Shown here: piece by piece, positions 41,314 to 52,752 of the stretch
Layout: each line of letters opens with the position of its first letter
Numbering within the stretch: the stretch's first letter is position 1
Assembly: GCF_019649055.1 (NCBI RefSeq)
Contig: NW_026570454.1
Coordinates: 1 to 64,000 of the forward strand
Length of the DNA: 64,000 nt
Direction of reading: 5' to 3'
DNA from: Paramacrobiotus metropolitanus
Lineage: Eukaryota; Tardigrada; Eutardigrada; Parachela; Macrobiotidae
Position numbers and translations under genes: made by a program
The notes under the pieces: generated by a model
What the model was told of the DNA's origin: nothing
The model's input: only the letters and a program-made list of their open reading frames with translations
Databases searched by the model: none

Positions 41314-43617
41314 CGCGGCGGGTTTTTTTTTGGCCGGAGCATTAAGATGGCTTTCCTAGGCGGTAGGGTGTGGTATGTTTATATAGCAGCGCTGTCTTGT
41401 TTACGGCAATCTTACAGCCACAAAAGCAAAGAGTGTATGACTGTCAGGGATAATGTTTCACGTGATCGTGAAGCGCATAAGTAGCGCCACAATAAAGGGA
41501 TACCAGCCGGTGCGAGTATGTATCACATGCAACTAGATAATATGTTTGCCCTTGACTGGAATTACAACAGCTGTAGAAATGAGTTTACAAGGTTCTTACT
41601 TCTTTTACATCAGACTGCATTCAGTGTCAGGATAGCGTAGAGCGATTTCGAATTTTCGATTCTTGAGTGGCTGCATTGTGCCGGAACATGAGAAACTCCT
41701 TTAACGAATCTCTCATTTTGTGCAGTAGCAGAAATTCAGGAAAGTGTACTGGACGTCGCGTGCATTAGAGAGCAAAGCGTATCATTGCCAATTTCATTTT
41801 AAAGTTGTTCAACTCTACAAGCCCATGAATTCTCGTTAACAATGCAAAAATTATTGCGCTAGTAAGTAAGTTATATAAAATATTTTACTAGACGATCATT
41901 ATTCACTTCTGTCTGTTCAATTTGGTTTTTTGTGTGTGGTGGACTGGTAGAGTATGGATACTAGTCTCACTGCTTTCAATACAATTTCCGCAGCCAGTGT
42001 TATTTTCTTAGGATCAGTACTGCGCCAAGAAACGATCCACTGAGCAGTAAATCTAATGTTTACAAGAAGCCCTTATTCTCTGACAAACAACGTTAAACCA
42101 GTGTAACCAGATCAGGTTCCACGCTCCACAGAAGCACCGAGGCGTTGTTGTCACATTGCAGCAACAGGTTTCCATGTTTTTACCCGGCTATTGTTGCATT
42201 TGCCGCGTTTTAGGACCTGATAAATAAAGGTTCTAAGCATTACTGACGGTAAACATCATCGTCTTTTGTCAGCATCTTAAATGCACGAAAATGCACCGCA
42301 AGCATCAACCGACGACGATGCCAGTATAAAAGACGCATCAAATGACATCAACTTGTTTGTTAGAAAAATGTGCAGTTGCCTTTCGGTATACAGTTTTCTT
42401 CCAGGAAGCGTTCACTCTGATGTCATTAATTTTCGTTGCCCCAAAAAAGAGGTTAAATGAAAAATTTTCGGTTGTAGCACCAAATGTTTCAACATTCTCA
42501 AGATTATCGTATCTTGCCACAGATTTCGTAATAGCTTCGTATTAATTTTTGGATTGGTGACGCCTGTTTGTTTGAATGTTTGTAAGCAACATGGATACAG
42601 CTAAGAAAACTTACCGGCTTCTGCTGGGTCTTCTTCTTATATCGCCCGTTATTTCTGCTGCTGCTATTTCTCGTAGCGATCCAGTTTCCAGTGACAGCAC
42701 GAATCGTCTCGAGATCTGCACGCGAAGTAAGATGCTTGTGAAATGATAATAAAACACAGCTTAGACTCGTCCATTTAGGTTGCTGTTTTTCCACGATACA
42801 ACGTCAGACATATGTAATAGTAGAATAATTTTTAATGCATGTTGAGCGGTTTCCTGTAAGAATTCAAACTGACGGTTTTATGTGAGCTGGATAGATTCCT
42901 GTTGCACGCTGTTTATTTATTTACTTCAGTTTTGAACTGGGAACTGGCTGGTCAGTTTTTAATGTTTTTCTAGATCCTTGGCTATGCAGCACGGAACAGA
43001 ATGATAAAATCCGTTTCCCGGCGCCTGGTCCCTGCAATCCAAAGGTCCTCTTCTTTTGTCAGTGGGGTTAGTTAGAACGCAACGACAATCCGAATTGGGA
43101 CGGACAGCACGATCGCACGGGCTATCGCATTCTTTACCGTTCTAAGCACTCGGAGTTCGTGTTTATAACTGTTTTTAGTGTCGAAATTTTCGATAGATAT
43201 AATTGATGTGTTTTTTGTTGTTCCTCAGTATAAAAAAGGGCGTGTGACGGTTTCTGGCACTAAAAAAAAGAGTAGTCGTGGATACTGGGTTAAGGGAATT
43301 CATTCATTTAAATTCACACAATCGTCTTTGATTCTCGTATAGGATACATATTAAAAAGTACAAAATATAATAGAGTACCATTAGGAAAATACATAGCAAA
43401 CAGTAAACTTTACACTGAGCAAATTCACTTCGAAAAATGTACAGCGATTAAGGTTACAATAATACGAGGATGTAAGCAGCCGAAACTAGGAAAGACATCG
43501 TACACATTGTCGGTTGTCCTATGCACAGCCACGTCATATCCAGTGTTCCCTTATAAAACACAAATTCACTGATAATCCATAATAATCAAGTAACATAAGC
43601 GGCTTCGATTAAATTCA
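41314..43617. other. Gene-poor region
   Basis: No gene is supported in 2.3 kb. A TATA box at 41377-41385 serves the frame to the left. The rest is of mixed composition with no visible repeat. Confidence 0.4.
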
Positions 43618-44729
43618 TTATGCATATTTCCCTGTTTTGCCACGGCCGCTCTGGGATTTAAATTCCATAAACTCCAAGTACTTCTTGGCCGTCTCCCGTG
43701 CCTCTTCTCCGTCGGGAATCAAGGCATCAGCGGCGATCCACTGGGAGAATGCCCGATAGTACCTGCATGGCACACCCACGTTACGGTATCGTTTGTAAGA
43801 GAAAATTACCAGAGTTCCGATCTTCAACAAAATAATAATGAAGGTGTATCTGATTTACAACTTACCGGTATGGTTCGCCTTTCGCTAGCTTGGGATACAC
43901 AAAGCGCAGCCGGTACAGAAAGGCGGCATCGTTCGGTTCCGCCTGCGTGTTCGGTTTGATGTTAAAAACTTTTCCGACAAAATAGTATGGTTTCCGAAGG
44001 TTCTGTTTATCGCGCAGATGGACGAGATCGCCTAAAAGAAAAGCGTATTCGTGCATCTCAGAACAAAATCAGCAGTTGGCAATCCTCTGCATTTGCTTTG
44101 CGATATTAGCAGTTCTCGCTCAAATGTACTACAGATGCGTGCAAAGAATTACAGATATATGCAAAAGAATATATATGCAAAGAATATATAAAAACAAAAC
44201 AGCATAATAATAGTTCCTTACCAATTTTGAACTTAGGTGCCATTTTAACTCCCACCGCGGCATTGGATGTAGTCCGCCGTGAAGGTTCATGGCCGACTGA
44301 CCGTGAACCTCGGCGGACCCTCGGAATTGGTGACTGTGCTGTTTTGGATGCTTCAACAACACACACGGCTTGTGAAACGGTATTGTATGCGCCCGTTGAA
44401 AATCCAACATGTTGCTCGTTGGCATCGTAATTGTTCCCCGCTTGGAGGACGTTGGGATCTAGAATAAACGATATGGCGGCTCTTTCGGGGGATGTGATGG
44501 TATCGGCGGATGGATCAACGGTAACGGTCAAGCAGAAGGACAATCTTGTGGACGCCACCTGGTTCGTCACGGAGTTTGCAGTTGTCAGGGCTTCGGCTAT
44601 CGGTGATTGTGGTTTTTCTTCTGCAGTAGGTAACTCGTTGGGATCCTCGTCGATCGCCGAATAAAATGTGGCATCAGTATCGCTATCGTCCGAAATAGAG
44701 TCAAAGTAAAAAGCCGACAAATCCTCCAT
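43618..44729 (-). CDS. Chromo-barrel-like (MRG15/MSL3-type) protein
   Basis: Exons 44222-44729, 43866-44031 and 43618-43762 (donors ATTG|GTAAGG and CCG|GTAAGT; acceptors CTTTTAG and CATGCAG) give 272 residues. Residues 1-165 are acidic to polar and probably disordered (DSISDDSDTDATFYSAIDED). A compact C-terminal domain begins MAPKFKIGDLVHLRDK and continues PYYFVGKVFNI, LYRLRFVYPKL, YYRAFSQWIAADALIPDGEE. This matches the layout of a chromo-barrel: an opening PKFxxGxxV strand, aromatic strands and a W before a polar turn. In MRG15 and MSL3 it binds methylated histone tails. The usual MRG domain is absent, so this would be a reader-only protein. The family call is from pattern only. Confidence 0.5.
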
Positions 44730-44835
44730 AACGTTATTGACGCTGGCAACCGCGACGAACTTTCAATAATAAAACAAATAACTTCAGCAGCGTTCCAAAC
44801 TGACACAACCAAATTGTACGGCGTCGCTAATCTCC

Positions 44836-44962
44836 CTCCTCCTAAAATGTAGTACAATAAATATCGAAATTCGGGTAAACTCTGTGGAGCTGGATTTGCT
44901 CCTCCTTTGGAAATGTAGCACGTTAAATATCAAATTGAGTAAACACTGTGGAGCTGGATTTG
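44836..44962. repeat. Two-copy tandem repeat upstream of the chromo-barrel gene
   Basis: Copies 44836-44898 and 44899-44962 share CTCCTCCT at the start, AAATGTAG in the middle and TGTGGAGCTGGATTTG at the end. The repeat begins about 110 bp before the start codon of the chromo-barrel gene, so it could be a duplicated promoter element. Confidence 0.7.
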
Positions 44963-45799
44963 CTTAGCGTACCGTTACGTGGCTTCTTTCCGCAACGTGA
45001 CAAAGCTAACTCACTGGCACGAAATACTGCGGCACTGTTTTGCAGTGACAATGTAGGCAGTTGCACTGCAGGCAATCATGTGCAAATGTACGCTGCAGAG
45101 GATTCTTGGGAAAGCGCAATACACATCCGGCTTTTAATGAAAAAGCCTTTTATTTGCTGGTCAGTGTTTTGTGTTAAATTTTGAACTAAAAGGCACAGTA
45201 AATCTAAATGTTTAGGGTCATTGAATGGTGACATAACGTATAACTTTCGAAGTTTAGTGTATCCTGCTGGCGAAATGACCAACACATGGAAGTTGGAAAG
45301 TCTTAGGTATGTGAGCGGAGAAGCGGCTCACGGACAGCGATAAAGTCTTTCAAAGGATTTCAACGCTGCGCCGTGGTGTAGTGGTACTGCCTACGCGGAT
45401 CTAACGACGTAGGCGGGGTTCGATTCCCCCATCGGCGCCTTTTTCAGCCGTTTCTCGGTTTCCCTCGGATTGCGCCCAGCTTAGAGGTATATGCGAATAA
45501 TGTTTATTTCTTACTGATCCATAAGGAAAACCACATTACAAATTTACAATTAGAAGTGTATAAACTACACAGCACAGAAAGTATTTCTTCCAACTTCTCA
45601 AACATGTTGAAGGTCAGATTGCACTGATATTACTTTTGGTTAGTGAAGTACTGGCTAGTGTTAGTCTCTTTTAAGTTGTTCAAGTACCTGGTATTATTCT
45701 ACCAACAATAAGCACGATAAACCAGTTATTGTGACCAATTTGAAGATAAAATTGCGGTATTAGTATTGTTGCGGACCTACGGAGAGAGGAGCAACTGCT
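44963..45799. other. Spacer holding the tRNA-like unit
   Basis: Apart from the tRNA-like unit there is only AT-rich sequence. Confidence 0.3.
45368..45439 (+). tRNA. tRNA-like Pol III unit (probably a pseudo-tRNA or SINE head)
   Basis: The 72-nt segment has a good A box (TGGTGTAGTGG, 45374-45384) and a perfect B box (GGTTCGATTCC, 45417-45427) at normal spacing. A GCGCCG/CGGCGC acceptor-like stem encloses it, and it is followed directly by TTTTT (45440-45444), a Pol III terminator. But the D stem pairs poorly, the anticodon arm is a 6-bp stem with a 12-nt loop, and the T stem has a mismatch. I therefore assign no amino acid. Confidence 0.3.
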
Positions 45800-47212
45800 C
45801 TAAGAATGAAAGGTAACGTCGATGGTAGCCACATATTTCGCGCGGGCTCTCTGGTATCCGCCGCTCTTCATGATGTTTTTAACTTCTTCCATGGTTTTCA
45901 CCTCAAAGATCTTGAACAGGATTTCATCATCGAGCTTCGGTATCTCGTTCCACACAATGGCCTTGCCGCATCCCACTCCCCTGGCAGAAGGTGTGGCGCT
46001 AACCGGTGCGGACTTAGCCACCGGATTCTTCGTATGGACCAGCTCGCCGTTCACCCATTTCAACACGTACCGGAACAAGGCACGGGACCGCATGTCAAAC
46101 AGCGTACTCACGCGATTCCCGCAGGTGGTGGCCCCATCACAGCCTTCCGTCTTCCACCACACCAGCCCACAATGCGGGCACGCCTTGATCAGATTCCGTG
46201 GATCCGTGGTATCGAACAGATTGTACGTCATCAGCGGGGTGACGGAGTTGACGAAGCGGTCGCAGTTCTTCACATTCTCCCGCTGCATTTCAATACACAA
46301 GGCGTAGTGCTCCAGCTCCACCATGTCATTACCGTGCTTACTGATAAATTTCTGGTATAAATCATCGAGATCGTACTTGAACTGGACAATCATGGCGTGG
46401 AACAGCTCGTCCTTGTCTTCATCGGAAGCGCTTCGGGTGCGCTCGCGGAGTTTAGCGTAGCCGGCAAACAGCGTTTGCACCTGGGTTTTGTACTGATCAA
46501 AGGATTTCCTCATACTCAGTCGTACCGCGTACAGGTTGAAATTGAAATGGAATTCTTCATCCGTGATCCGCAAGCGCTGCGGTTCCATGTGCGACATACA
46601 AGCGTACATTAGATCCGCAATCGCCCCGGCATCGCTCATCTCCGAGAAGAAGATAACGTTCGCAATATGCGGACTGGCTTCCGTCAGCAGTGTACAGATC
46701 TCCGGAAACTCTCCCTGTGGATTTTTCGCCTCGTCCATGTGGGAAATCAGAATGACGATCTTACTGGTGAAATTACCCACCGGCTGCTCGACCTGCAGAT
46801 AATTATCCACCATCTTAATGTAGCGGTTCTCGTACTTCAGGACGATGAAGATGGTATTCAGGTCCGTGGCGGTCAGACCGGCGCGCAGCAGTACGGCATG
46901 TTTGTACGTATCGGTCTGGCTATCCGTACCGGGTGTGTCGATGAGAGAGAACGCGTTCTGACCGACGCTGGCGTCGTTCTTCGATAGCTGCTGCGTGACG
47001 CTTCCTGCGGATGCACCGGCAATGTGTTTGGTGTTGCACAGTTGGTTGGCCAAGGTTGTCTTTCCCGCTCCCGTTTGACCGATGAGGACGCAGCATGGGC
47101 GGTTGCTGTGGCGGCTGGCGCGTGCAGTCAGACTATTTTTAATCAGAGGTCGAAACATTTTCCCGTCTGATAATTCTGCAGTTCGATGACACTGTGAAAT
47201 TAAATTATGCAA
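45800..47212 (-). CDS. P-loop GTPase with C-terminal zinc motif
   Basis: A single open frame of 470 residues. The G domain shows the Walker A/G1 motif GQTGAGKTT at residues 45-53 and G3 as DTPG at 92-95; the G4 position seems to be SHMD in place of N/TKxD. This resembles AIG1/septin-like TRAFAC GTPases. A helical region follows (residues 210-330). At about 343-366 lies CPHCGLVWWKTEGCDGATTC, a CxxC...C...C zinc-binding motif with a W-x-K-x-E-G-C core, reminiscent of zinc motifs in RBR/IBR-like proteins. The combination suggests a nucleotide-controlled scaffold in stress or immune signalling, but the role is unknown. A later Met at residue 19 is a possible start. Confidence 0.75.
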   Translation of the reverse strand: MHNLISQCHRTAELSDGKMFRPLIKNSLTARASRHSNRPCCVLIGQTGAGKTTLANQLCNTKHIAGASAGSVTQQLSKNDASVGQNAFSLIDTPGTDSQTDTYKHAVLLRAGLTATDLNTIFIVLKYENRYIKMVDNYLQVEQPVGNFTSKIVILISHMDEAKNPQGEFPEICTLLTEASPHIANVIFFSEMSDAGAIADLMYACMSHMEPQRLRITDEEFHFNFNLYAVRLSMRKSFDQYKTQVQTLFAGYAKLRERTRSASDEDKDELFHAMIVQFKYDLDDLYQKFISKHGNDMVELEHYALCIEMQRENVKNCDRFVNSVTPLMTYNLFDTTDPRNLIKACPHCGLVWWKTEGCDGATTCGNRVSTLFDMRSRALFRYVLKWVNGELVHTKNPVAKSAPVSATPSARGVGCGKAIVWNEIPKLDDEILFKIFEVKTMEEVKNIMKSGGYQRARAKYVATIDVTFHS

Positions 47213-48356
47213 TGGAAAGCAGAACCGGTAAACTGTTTTCCCAAAATCTCACCACTCTTTAAAAATGTCGAAAATGGCAATGACAAATGCAGTTAATTTC
47301 CAGCACGGAAAAAGCTTTCTTACTGCATAATTTTTGATATCGCGAAATCACTTTACTAGCCCATTCTATTGATCAAGACCTGCTCTTAATGTCAAGTAGG
47401 CCTTTCGTAACGTACTTCCGTCAGCCAGCAAGATAGCTGATTAATTAGGGAAGGGTGGGCCAAACCGGACGGGGTTGGGTTTGGAAAAGGTTGAACTTAA
47501 GTTTACTAATGTTATTAAGTGCCTGACAACTGTTAAGTCTGACATCAGATTGAACGTCGTGTTAGTCATTGCTTTGACGAGATCTTATGATTGTCATGCG
47601 CTTGTTTATGACAAACCAATGGATGCTTGCAAAGCCTTCGCTTGGTCAGTCCCTACTCACAGTAATGCAATACGCTGCCACATTATTATAATGCTTTAAT
47701 GGTTTGCCACTAAACTTGCGATGTTTGTGTATTAATTCAGTTCAACGGATTTCATTCTGAGCACTTCGTCAAAGAAAGAAAAGGGTGCGATAAAAAAAAT
47801 TTCTATAGACTGATGCGACAATTTCCGGCAGTGTTTATTGCATTGCTGACAGTGTTTTATGCTTCATGCGGCTATATGTTAGCGATACATTACCCTTCCC
47901 GATTATCTGTGCTTTAATAAGTACATGTTAGTTATCAAGTACTGTGCGACCAATCTGCGACCGCTTTATTGAATATTTTTTAAAATTCATAAATGATAAC
48001 AAATTTGTTGCCCGAAGTTTTTTTAAGTTCGTAATACCGTGTTACATACCTTGCTTACTGGTGCATACACAGTAGACTGCATGTTAACGTTTGTTTGTTT
48101 ATTTTATAACATTTTATTTTGTAATCAAATTGGTAATTTTTCCTCGAGTGAATGGACGCTGTTACAGATACTGTATTCCAGTACGTAAAACGTTACAGCT
48201 CGTTACACACGCGCTGGTCGTCGCACTTTGCACTGCGCTAGCATAATCATGCGATTACCATCGGAACCGGCTGACACAATGCTGTTCACATTGCCGCTTA
48301 TACTGATTTCATGGAGCGGGTAATTACCATGAACACTGTTCTGCCATCCCGCCACC
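47213..48356. other. Intergenic region
   Basis: No gene is seen between the divergently transcribed GTPase and galactosyltransferase genes. AT-rich, with no visible structure. Confidence 0.35.
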
Positions 48357-49697
48357 ATGCTGTCCGATGGAACGCTGTCATCCCGTATCAGCGTAAACCG
48401 CGGCATCATCATCATTCTTTGCTGCACTGTTTCATTACTTACCGTTTTTTCTAACTTCACCGGATCTCCTGACAACCATGTCCGCTGTCCGCCGTTGTTG
48501 GTTTCGTTAGATGCGAACGGTGCCTTCGTGTGTAACGCTAGCGGTTATTATGACGCGCTGACGCAACGCCCCCTCCGGCTGCTTATTTTCTATGATAAGA
48601 ATGACGTTATGAACCTGCCGCTGTGTGATGTCAAACCGGCTACGCTGATTGGTCGGCGAAATGTCTCGTTGGAAGCGCACTCGGAAGAGGATATCGCGGC
48701 CGACAATCCAAAAGTGCTACGGGGAGGACGCTATCGACCCAGCGGGTGTGTACCGCGTCAGCGGTTGCGAGTGGCGGTGATCGTGGCTTATCGGGATCGC
48801 CAGGAACATCTGCGTAAGTTTTTCGAATTTTTTTATTCGGTATATTTTATTACCCAGCACTGTTAGCTTAATATTTATTTGTTATGAGCGTCTATCTTTC
48901 TGTAGAAATCCTGCTAAATAATTTACATCCATTTCTACAACGGCAACAACTGGATTACACTGTATTTCTTGTGGAGCAGGCCGGGAACGCCACGTTTAAT
49001 CGAGGTGTTTTTTTTTTTTTTTCTTTAATCCGAGCACAGAAATTTTTGTGTGCTGGCTCCTAATAAAACGCCATATTGATGAGTAACATGTTTGTTCTGT
49101 TTTTCCCAAAGGTAAGCTCTTCAACGTGGGTTTCGTCGAGGCAAACAAGCTGCGAGAATATCCATGCTTCGTCTTTCACGATGTTGATCTCTTACCGGAG
49201 AACGACGCCAACGCCTATTCCTGTCCGCAATACCCGACACTGCTCTCCAGCGCTATGGAAAAGAATAAATACCGGCCTATCTACGCCGATTATTTTGGCG
49301 GGGTGGTATCCTTTAGCAGTCGGCATTTTCGACAGGTCAACGGTTTCCCCAATTTATACTGGGGCTGGGGTACGTTGTGCCGTATTACGTAAAAGCGTCT
49401 TAAAATTGAAGTTCAAAATGTTTTGGCTTAGGTGGTGAAGACGATGATCTGAGCCTTCGCGTACGCACTCGCCTTGGGAAACTGTTGCAGGAACCGGCGG
49501 ATACCGGACAGTACACCATGCTCAAGCACGAAAAGGATGCCGGTAACCCGGTTAATCCGCAGCGCTTTAAACTGCTGAATGCCGCTGCAAAACGTTTCGA
49601 AACGGATGGCCTGTCTAGTTTGTCGTATAGTGTTGTGAAACTCGAGCGGAAGCCGTTGTACACGTGGATTCTGGTGGACATTGGACAGCCCGGCTAG
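48357..49697 (+). CDS. Beta-1,4-galactosyltransferase family (GT7) enzyme
   Basis: Exons 48357-48813, 48906-49004, 49112-49369 and 49432-49697, all in phase 1, give 359 residues. The start ATG has a full Kozak context (GCCACCATG). It is a type II membrane protein: a short cytoplasmic tail, then an anchor (GIIIILCCTVSLLTVF), then the Golgi-lumen catalytic domain. Family motifs in order: RYRPSGCVPRQRLRVAVIV, YRDRQEHL, ATFNRGKLFNVGF, FHDVDLLPEN (DVD metal site), FGGVVSFSSRHFRQVNGFP, YWGWGGEDDDL, and TMLKHEKDAGNPVNPQRF with the metal-binding Met and His. It transfers galactose (or GalNAc) from UDP-sugar to terminal GlcNAc on glycans. All key residues are present, so it should be active. Confidence 0.9.
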
Positions 49698-49745
49698 ATG
49701 AGACATTGTGCATGATCTATTGTGTTTTTTGTCAACATCATGGTA

Positions 49746-49777
49746 TAACGGCATGTGCATATATGCACATGCCGTTA
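49746..49777. repeat. 32-bp perfect palindrome
   Basis: TAACGGCATGTGCATA followed directly by its reverse complement. It lies 50 bp after the galactosyltransferase stop. GTATAACGG just before it and CCGTTATAC just after it add a second pairing option. Confidence 0.85.
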
Positions 49778-49788
49778 CACCGTTATAC

Positions 49789-49892
49789 TATCCCACCTCA
49801 GTCCTGCACACGGTTATACATGGTTATATGGTTACATGGTTATATATACGTATATAACCGTGTATAACCGTGTACAGGACTGAGAAGGGATA
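49789..49892. repeat. ~100-bp imperfect palindrome
   Basis: Arms of about 44 bp pair with few mismatches; each contains CTCAGTCCTG, then ACACGGTTATACA (or the reverse complement), then GGTTATAT. The loop is about 15 bp. With the adjacent 32-bp palindrome this forms a strong double hairpin in the 3' region of the galactosyltransferase gene: a MITE-like insertion or a 3'-end structure. Confidence 0.75.
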
Positions 49893-50155
49893 ATACACTG
49901 CAGCTGATCTGAAAGCTTCCATCCAGAATGGCATATGTACCAGGATTACCTAATTTCGTACTACCCTTCTTTGTAAATAATGTTTATAATATCTAACCGT
50001 TTTCATGTACTTTTTGAATATTTTATTACCCGTTCTGTGTTTTGACGTTTCTTTGTAGGAATTTCTATATTACTGTTAAAAATTTAGTAAAACTTTTGAG
50101 GCGATTGCTGCTCGCATTTTGAAAGTGTCGAAGATGCTACAAAGTTGTAAAAATA
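49893..50155. other. Short spacer
   Basis: AT-rich; nothing is seen. Confidence 0.3.
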
Positions 50156-52752
50156 CTATAAAGCGCGGTGTTGATCGACAACGTCACCGTTTGTTAGTCT
50201 CCTGATCAGATTGCCGTGAGTGTGCAGGATTTCTTTAACTTCTTCCATATCCTTTCGTGAGTCGCGCGTCTGATAGATGAAGACAAAATAGGTGATGGCC
50301 AGACCACCAAACTGCAAAACATACCTCGATAAAGAAATGCAAATATCAACAAAATGATTCTACAACCTGCGTAGTAATGAATGTTGGAAATTAGAAGAAG
50401 ACGTAATACGAATGGCAATGTCTACCAAGTACATACAGTACTATAGTTTAAAATAGTGTACTTACTATAATATGTACTTACTACAGCTGGAGTACGTTCT
50501 TGTGTCTATACTTACCGCCACCACGTAATCTTTGGTAAGAACGAACAATCCGCACACCGAGAAAGCTCCATCGCTGACCTTCAGATATGCAGATATTTTC
50601 TGGCATTCTGTGGATACACTGTCATCGGTGCTGGTTAATGCCACGCACTGCAGTGCATTTCGGACTTTCTGCGCCTAAAATTAATGTTTTGTTAATTATG
50701 CGATATTAAAATTTTTAGTCGCCCAACTGCAAATTTATCGACAATTTACAGTAATTTACAGTAATTTACAGTAACAATCCGACAAACAACCATTCGGAGC
50801 GCTCTGTGGGCAGTGGTTTTGAACAGGAAGGCCCATGCTTGAAAGCTAACTGTTGGATAAAGCAATTCACCTACTCAAGAACGTACACATTATTCACCTA
50901 CTCAAGAACGAACTATTCTCTACCTATTATTTTTGAACTATTCTTCCGTAAAACAGCATACGAAGACGCAGAAACGGTACAGTAAAATGATATCGAAATA
51001 AAACACTTAAACAAAATAAATCAAAATAAAATAAACGAAATAAAATAAACGAAATAAAATAACACTTATCGAAATAAAATAAACGTCAGACGCTCGTATT
51101 CAAGTAGAAGCATTGTAAAGAAGCTAATAAAGCAGAAAATTCTGTTGAGCATGGAGAAATTCTTCAGTAATCACAACTGCACCTAACTCATGATCATATC
51201 GAAAAAGCGTTTCTAATGCGAAATGACCGGAGGATTAAAGTTTATTGTGGTTTTTTTGAAAAAGGCACTATGTACGAGTTACCGAGCAGTATGTCTATGG
51301 TGCTTTGTACCTTATTATGTACGGAGCAGAAGATGAGTATCCGCAAAAGCCCATTAACCATCGCTCCTATCGCCACAACCATAACAATCACCTCCAGATT
51401 GCGCCCATGACCCGGTCCATTCCCAGCGGCCCTCACCGTTAAATTTCCTGCGCTGAGGGAGTAATTCCGTTTCTCCACCTGCAGCAGCGTCCCACTCAGC
51501 GCCGCCCACGTCATCATATCGCGAAAGCACACCATCAGCAGAAGCGGCCCGAACAGGCGCCCGGCGATCTCCACCAATTTCACCGTGGTCGCGTACGTCC
51601 GAAACGTCTCCTTGAGACTGTCAGCCGTGACCTTTTCGACCTCCGCTAACCGCTGCGCCAGTTGATCGAACACGGCGCCGTAGTGCAGTGATAAGATCAT
51701 TAAGAGAACCGAGGGAAAATATTCTCCAGAGCTGTTCATTAGCGCCCCGAAAGCATATACGCCCACGTGGAGAAAGCGTGGTAGGTGGAAGAAATTCATG
51801 AAATACCCGAGTTTTGTGTGCCAGTCCGTGGATTGGGTTTCGGCTATCGCGGCAGTACGGATACTCTTGGTAATGATGCCGGTTACCACGGATAACAGCG
51901 TCCACAGAATGACCGCGATGGAGAAGCGGCGTAATCGCGATAAATGTTGTTTTGATAGGTGCACCTTCAACCAGGACGAAATTCAAGCGATTTTGGTTGC
52001 TTTCGGAACTAACTTAAAAACTATAAAATCAAGCGTGGAATCTAAAGAATGGCTATAAAGTTCTCCTTCATCCGTTTTTGGTTTTTAATACAAAAATTTA
52101 AATAATCAGAAAATTGCAAAACTTATATCAAGTTTAAATAAAATTTAATGTTTTCAACTGCATTTGGTAAGAATTTAGTTTTTTTCATTTCTCGCGCTTG
52201 CAATAAAATTGTAGCTCTTTCAAAAAATTTTTTTATTTTAAATCTGATAGCATACAAGGATTCCACCGCATTGATAAAATTATGTAAACTTAAAACATTA
52301 ATTATAAAATGCGTGAATGTGCGGTTTCAACGCTTTACCTTCATAAAAGCATCGGAACGACGAATCAGCGCAGTGAGGCGGCAGTTAACCAGCAGCATGG
52401 CGACAATAGCGAAACCGGCTTGCGACATAATCACCAGGCGATAGGCGAAGGCGATCAGGGTGAAGAATTCCAGATCGTGTAAGGGATCGGCGAATTTCCG
52501 GCAGTACTGGACAATTTGCAGTATTGTTATAGCCGTCAAACCGGTGCCGAGGAGTATCGACCAGATATGCCATTTGTAGCGGATTACCAAACGTTTTACA
52601 CAATGGTCAGCATCGTGCTGCGTTTTCCTCGGAAATAAGCCGAAAACGCGGAGAAAATGCAGGAATAATTCGGGAATAATTGGATAATCGCATTCTGTAA
52701 GGGAATGTTTATCCAGCAGTTTTCTTACTATCTCCATCATGTATTCCCGCAA
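50156..52752 (-). CDS. Gustatory-receptor-like 7TM protein B
   Basis: Exons 52339-52752, 51311-51964, 50516-50674 and 50156-50311, all joined at phase-0 introns, give about 460 residues. Conserved with paralogue A: FLRVFGLFPRKT near the N terminus (A: WMRVFGLFPYPT), DLEFFTLIAF, LFGPLLLMVCFRDMMTWAALSGTLLQV, then the 53-codon exon with SDGAFSVCGLFVLTKDYVVA, then TM7 with GLAITYFVFIYQTRDSRKD. It has one more intron than paralogue A, within what is the first exon there. The TM7 motif TYhhhhYQ is the gustatory-receptor signature. Acceptor CTGGTTGAAG for exon 2 is weak. A second Met follows at residue 5. Confidence 0.75.
50985..51085. repeat. AT-rich tandem repeat in GR-like gene B intron
   Basis: Several copies of GAAATAAAATAAAC-type units lie between the second and third exons of the receptor gene. 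Just before, a direct repeat of TTCACCTACTCAAGAACG lies at about 50867 and 50894, and triple AATTTACAGT lies near 50750. Confidence 0.7.

Noticed and set aside
45368-45439. A functional tRNA with an assigned anticodon
   Set aside because: D, anticodon and T arms do not fold canonically; kept only as a tRNA-like unit.
45806-46987. Plus-strand open frames over the GTPase
   Set aside because: Antisense to a frame with Walker A and zinc motifs.
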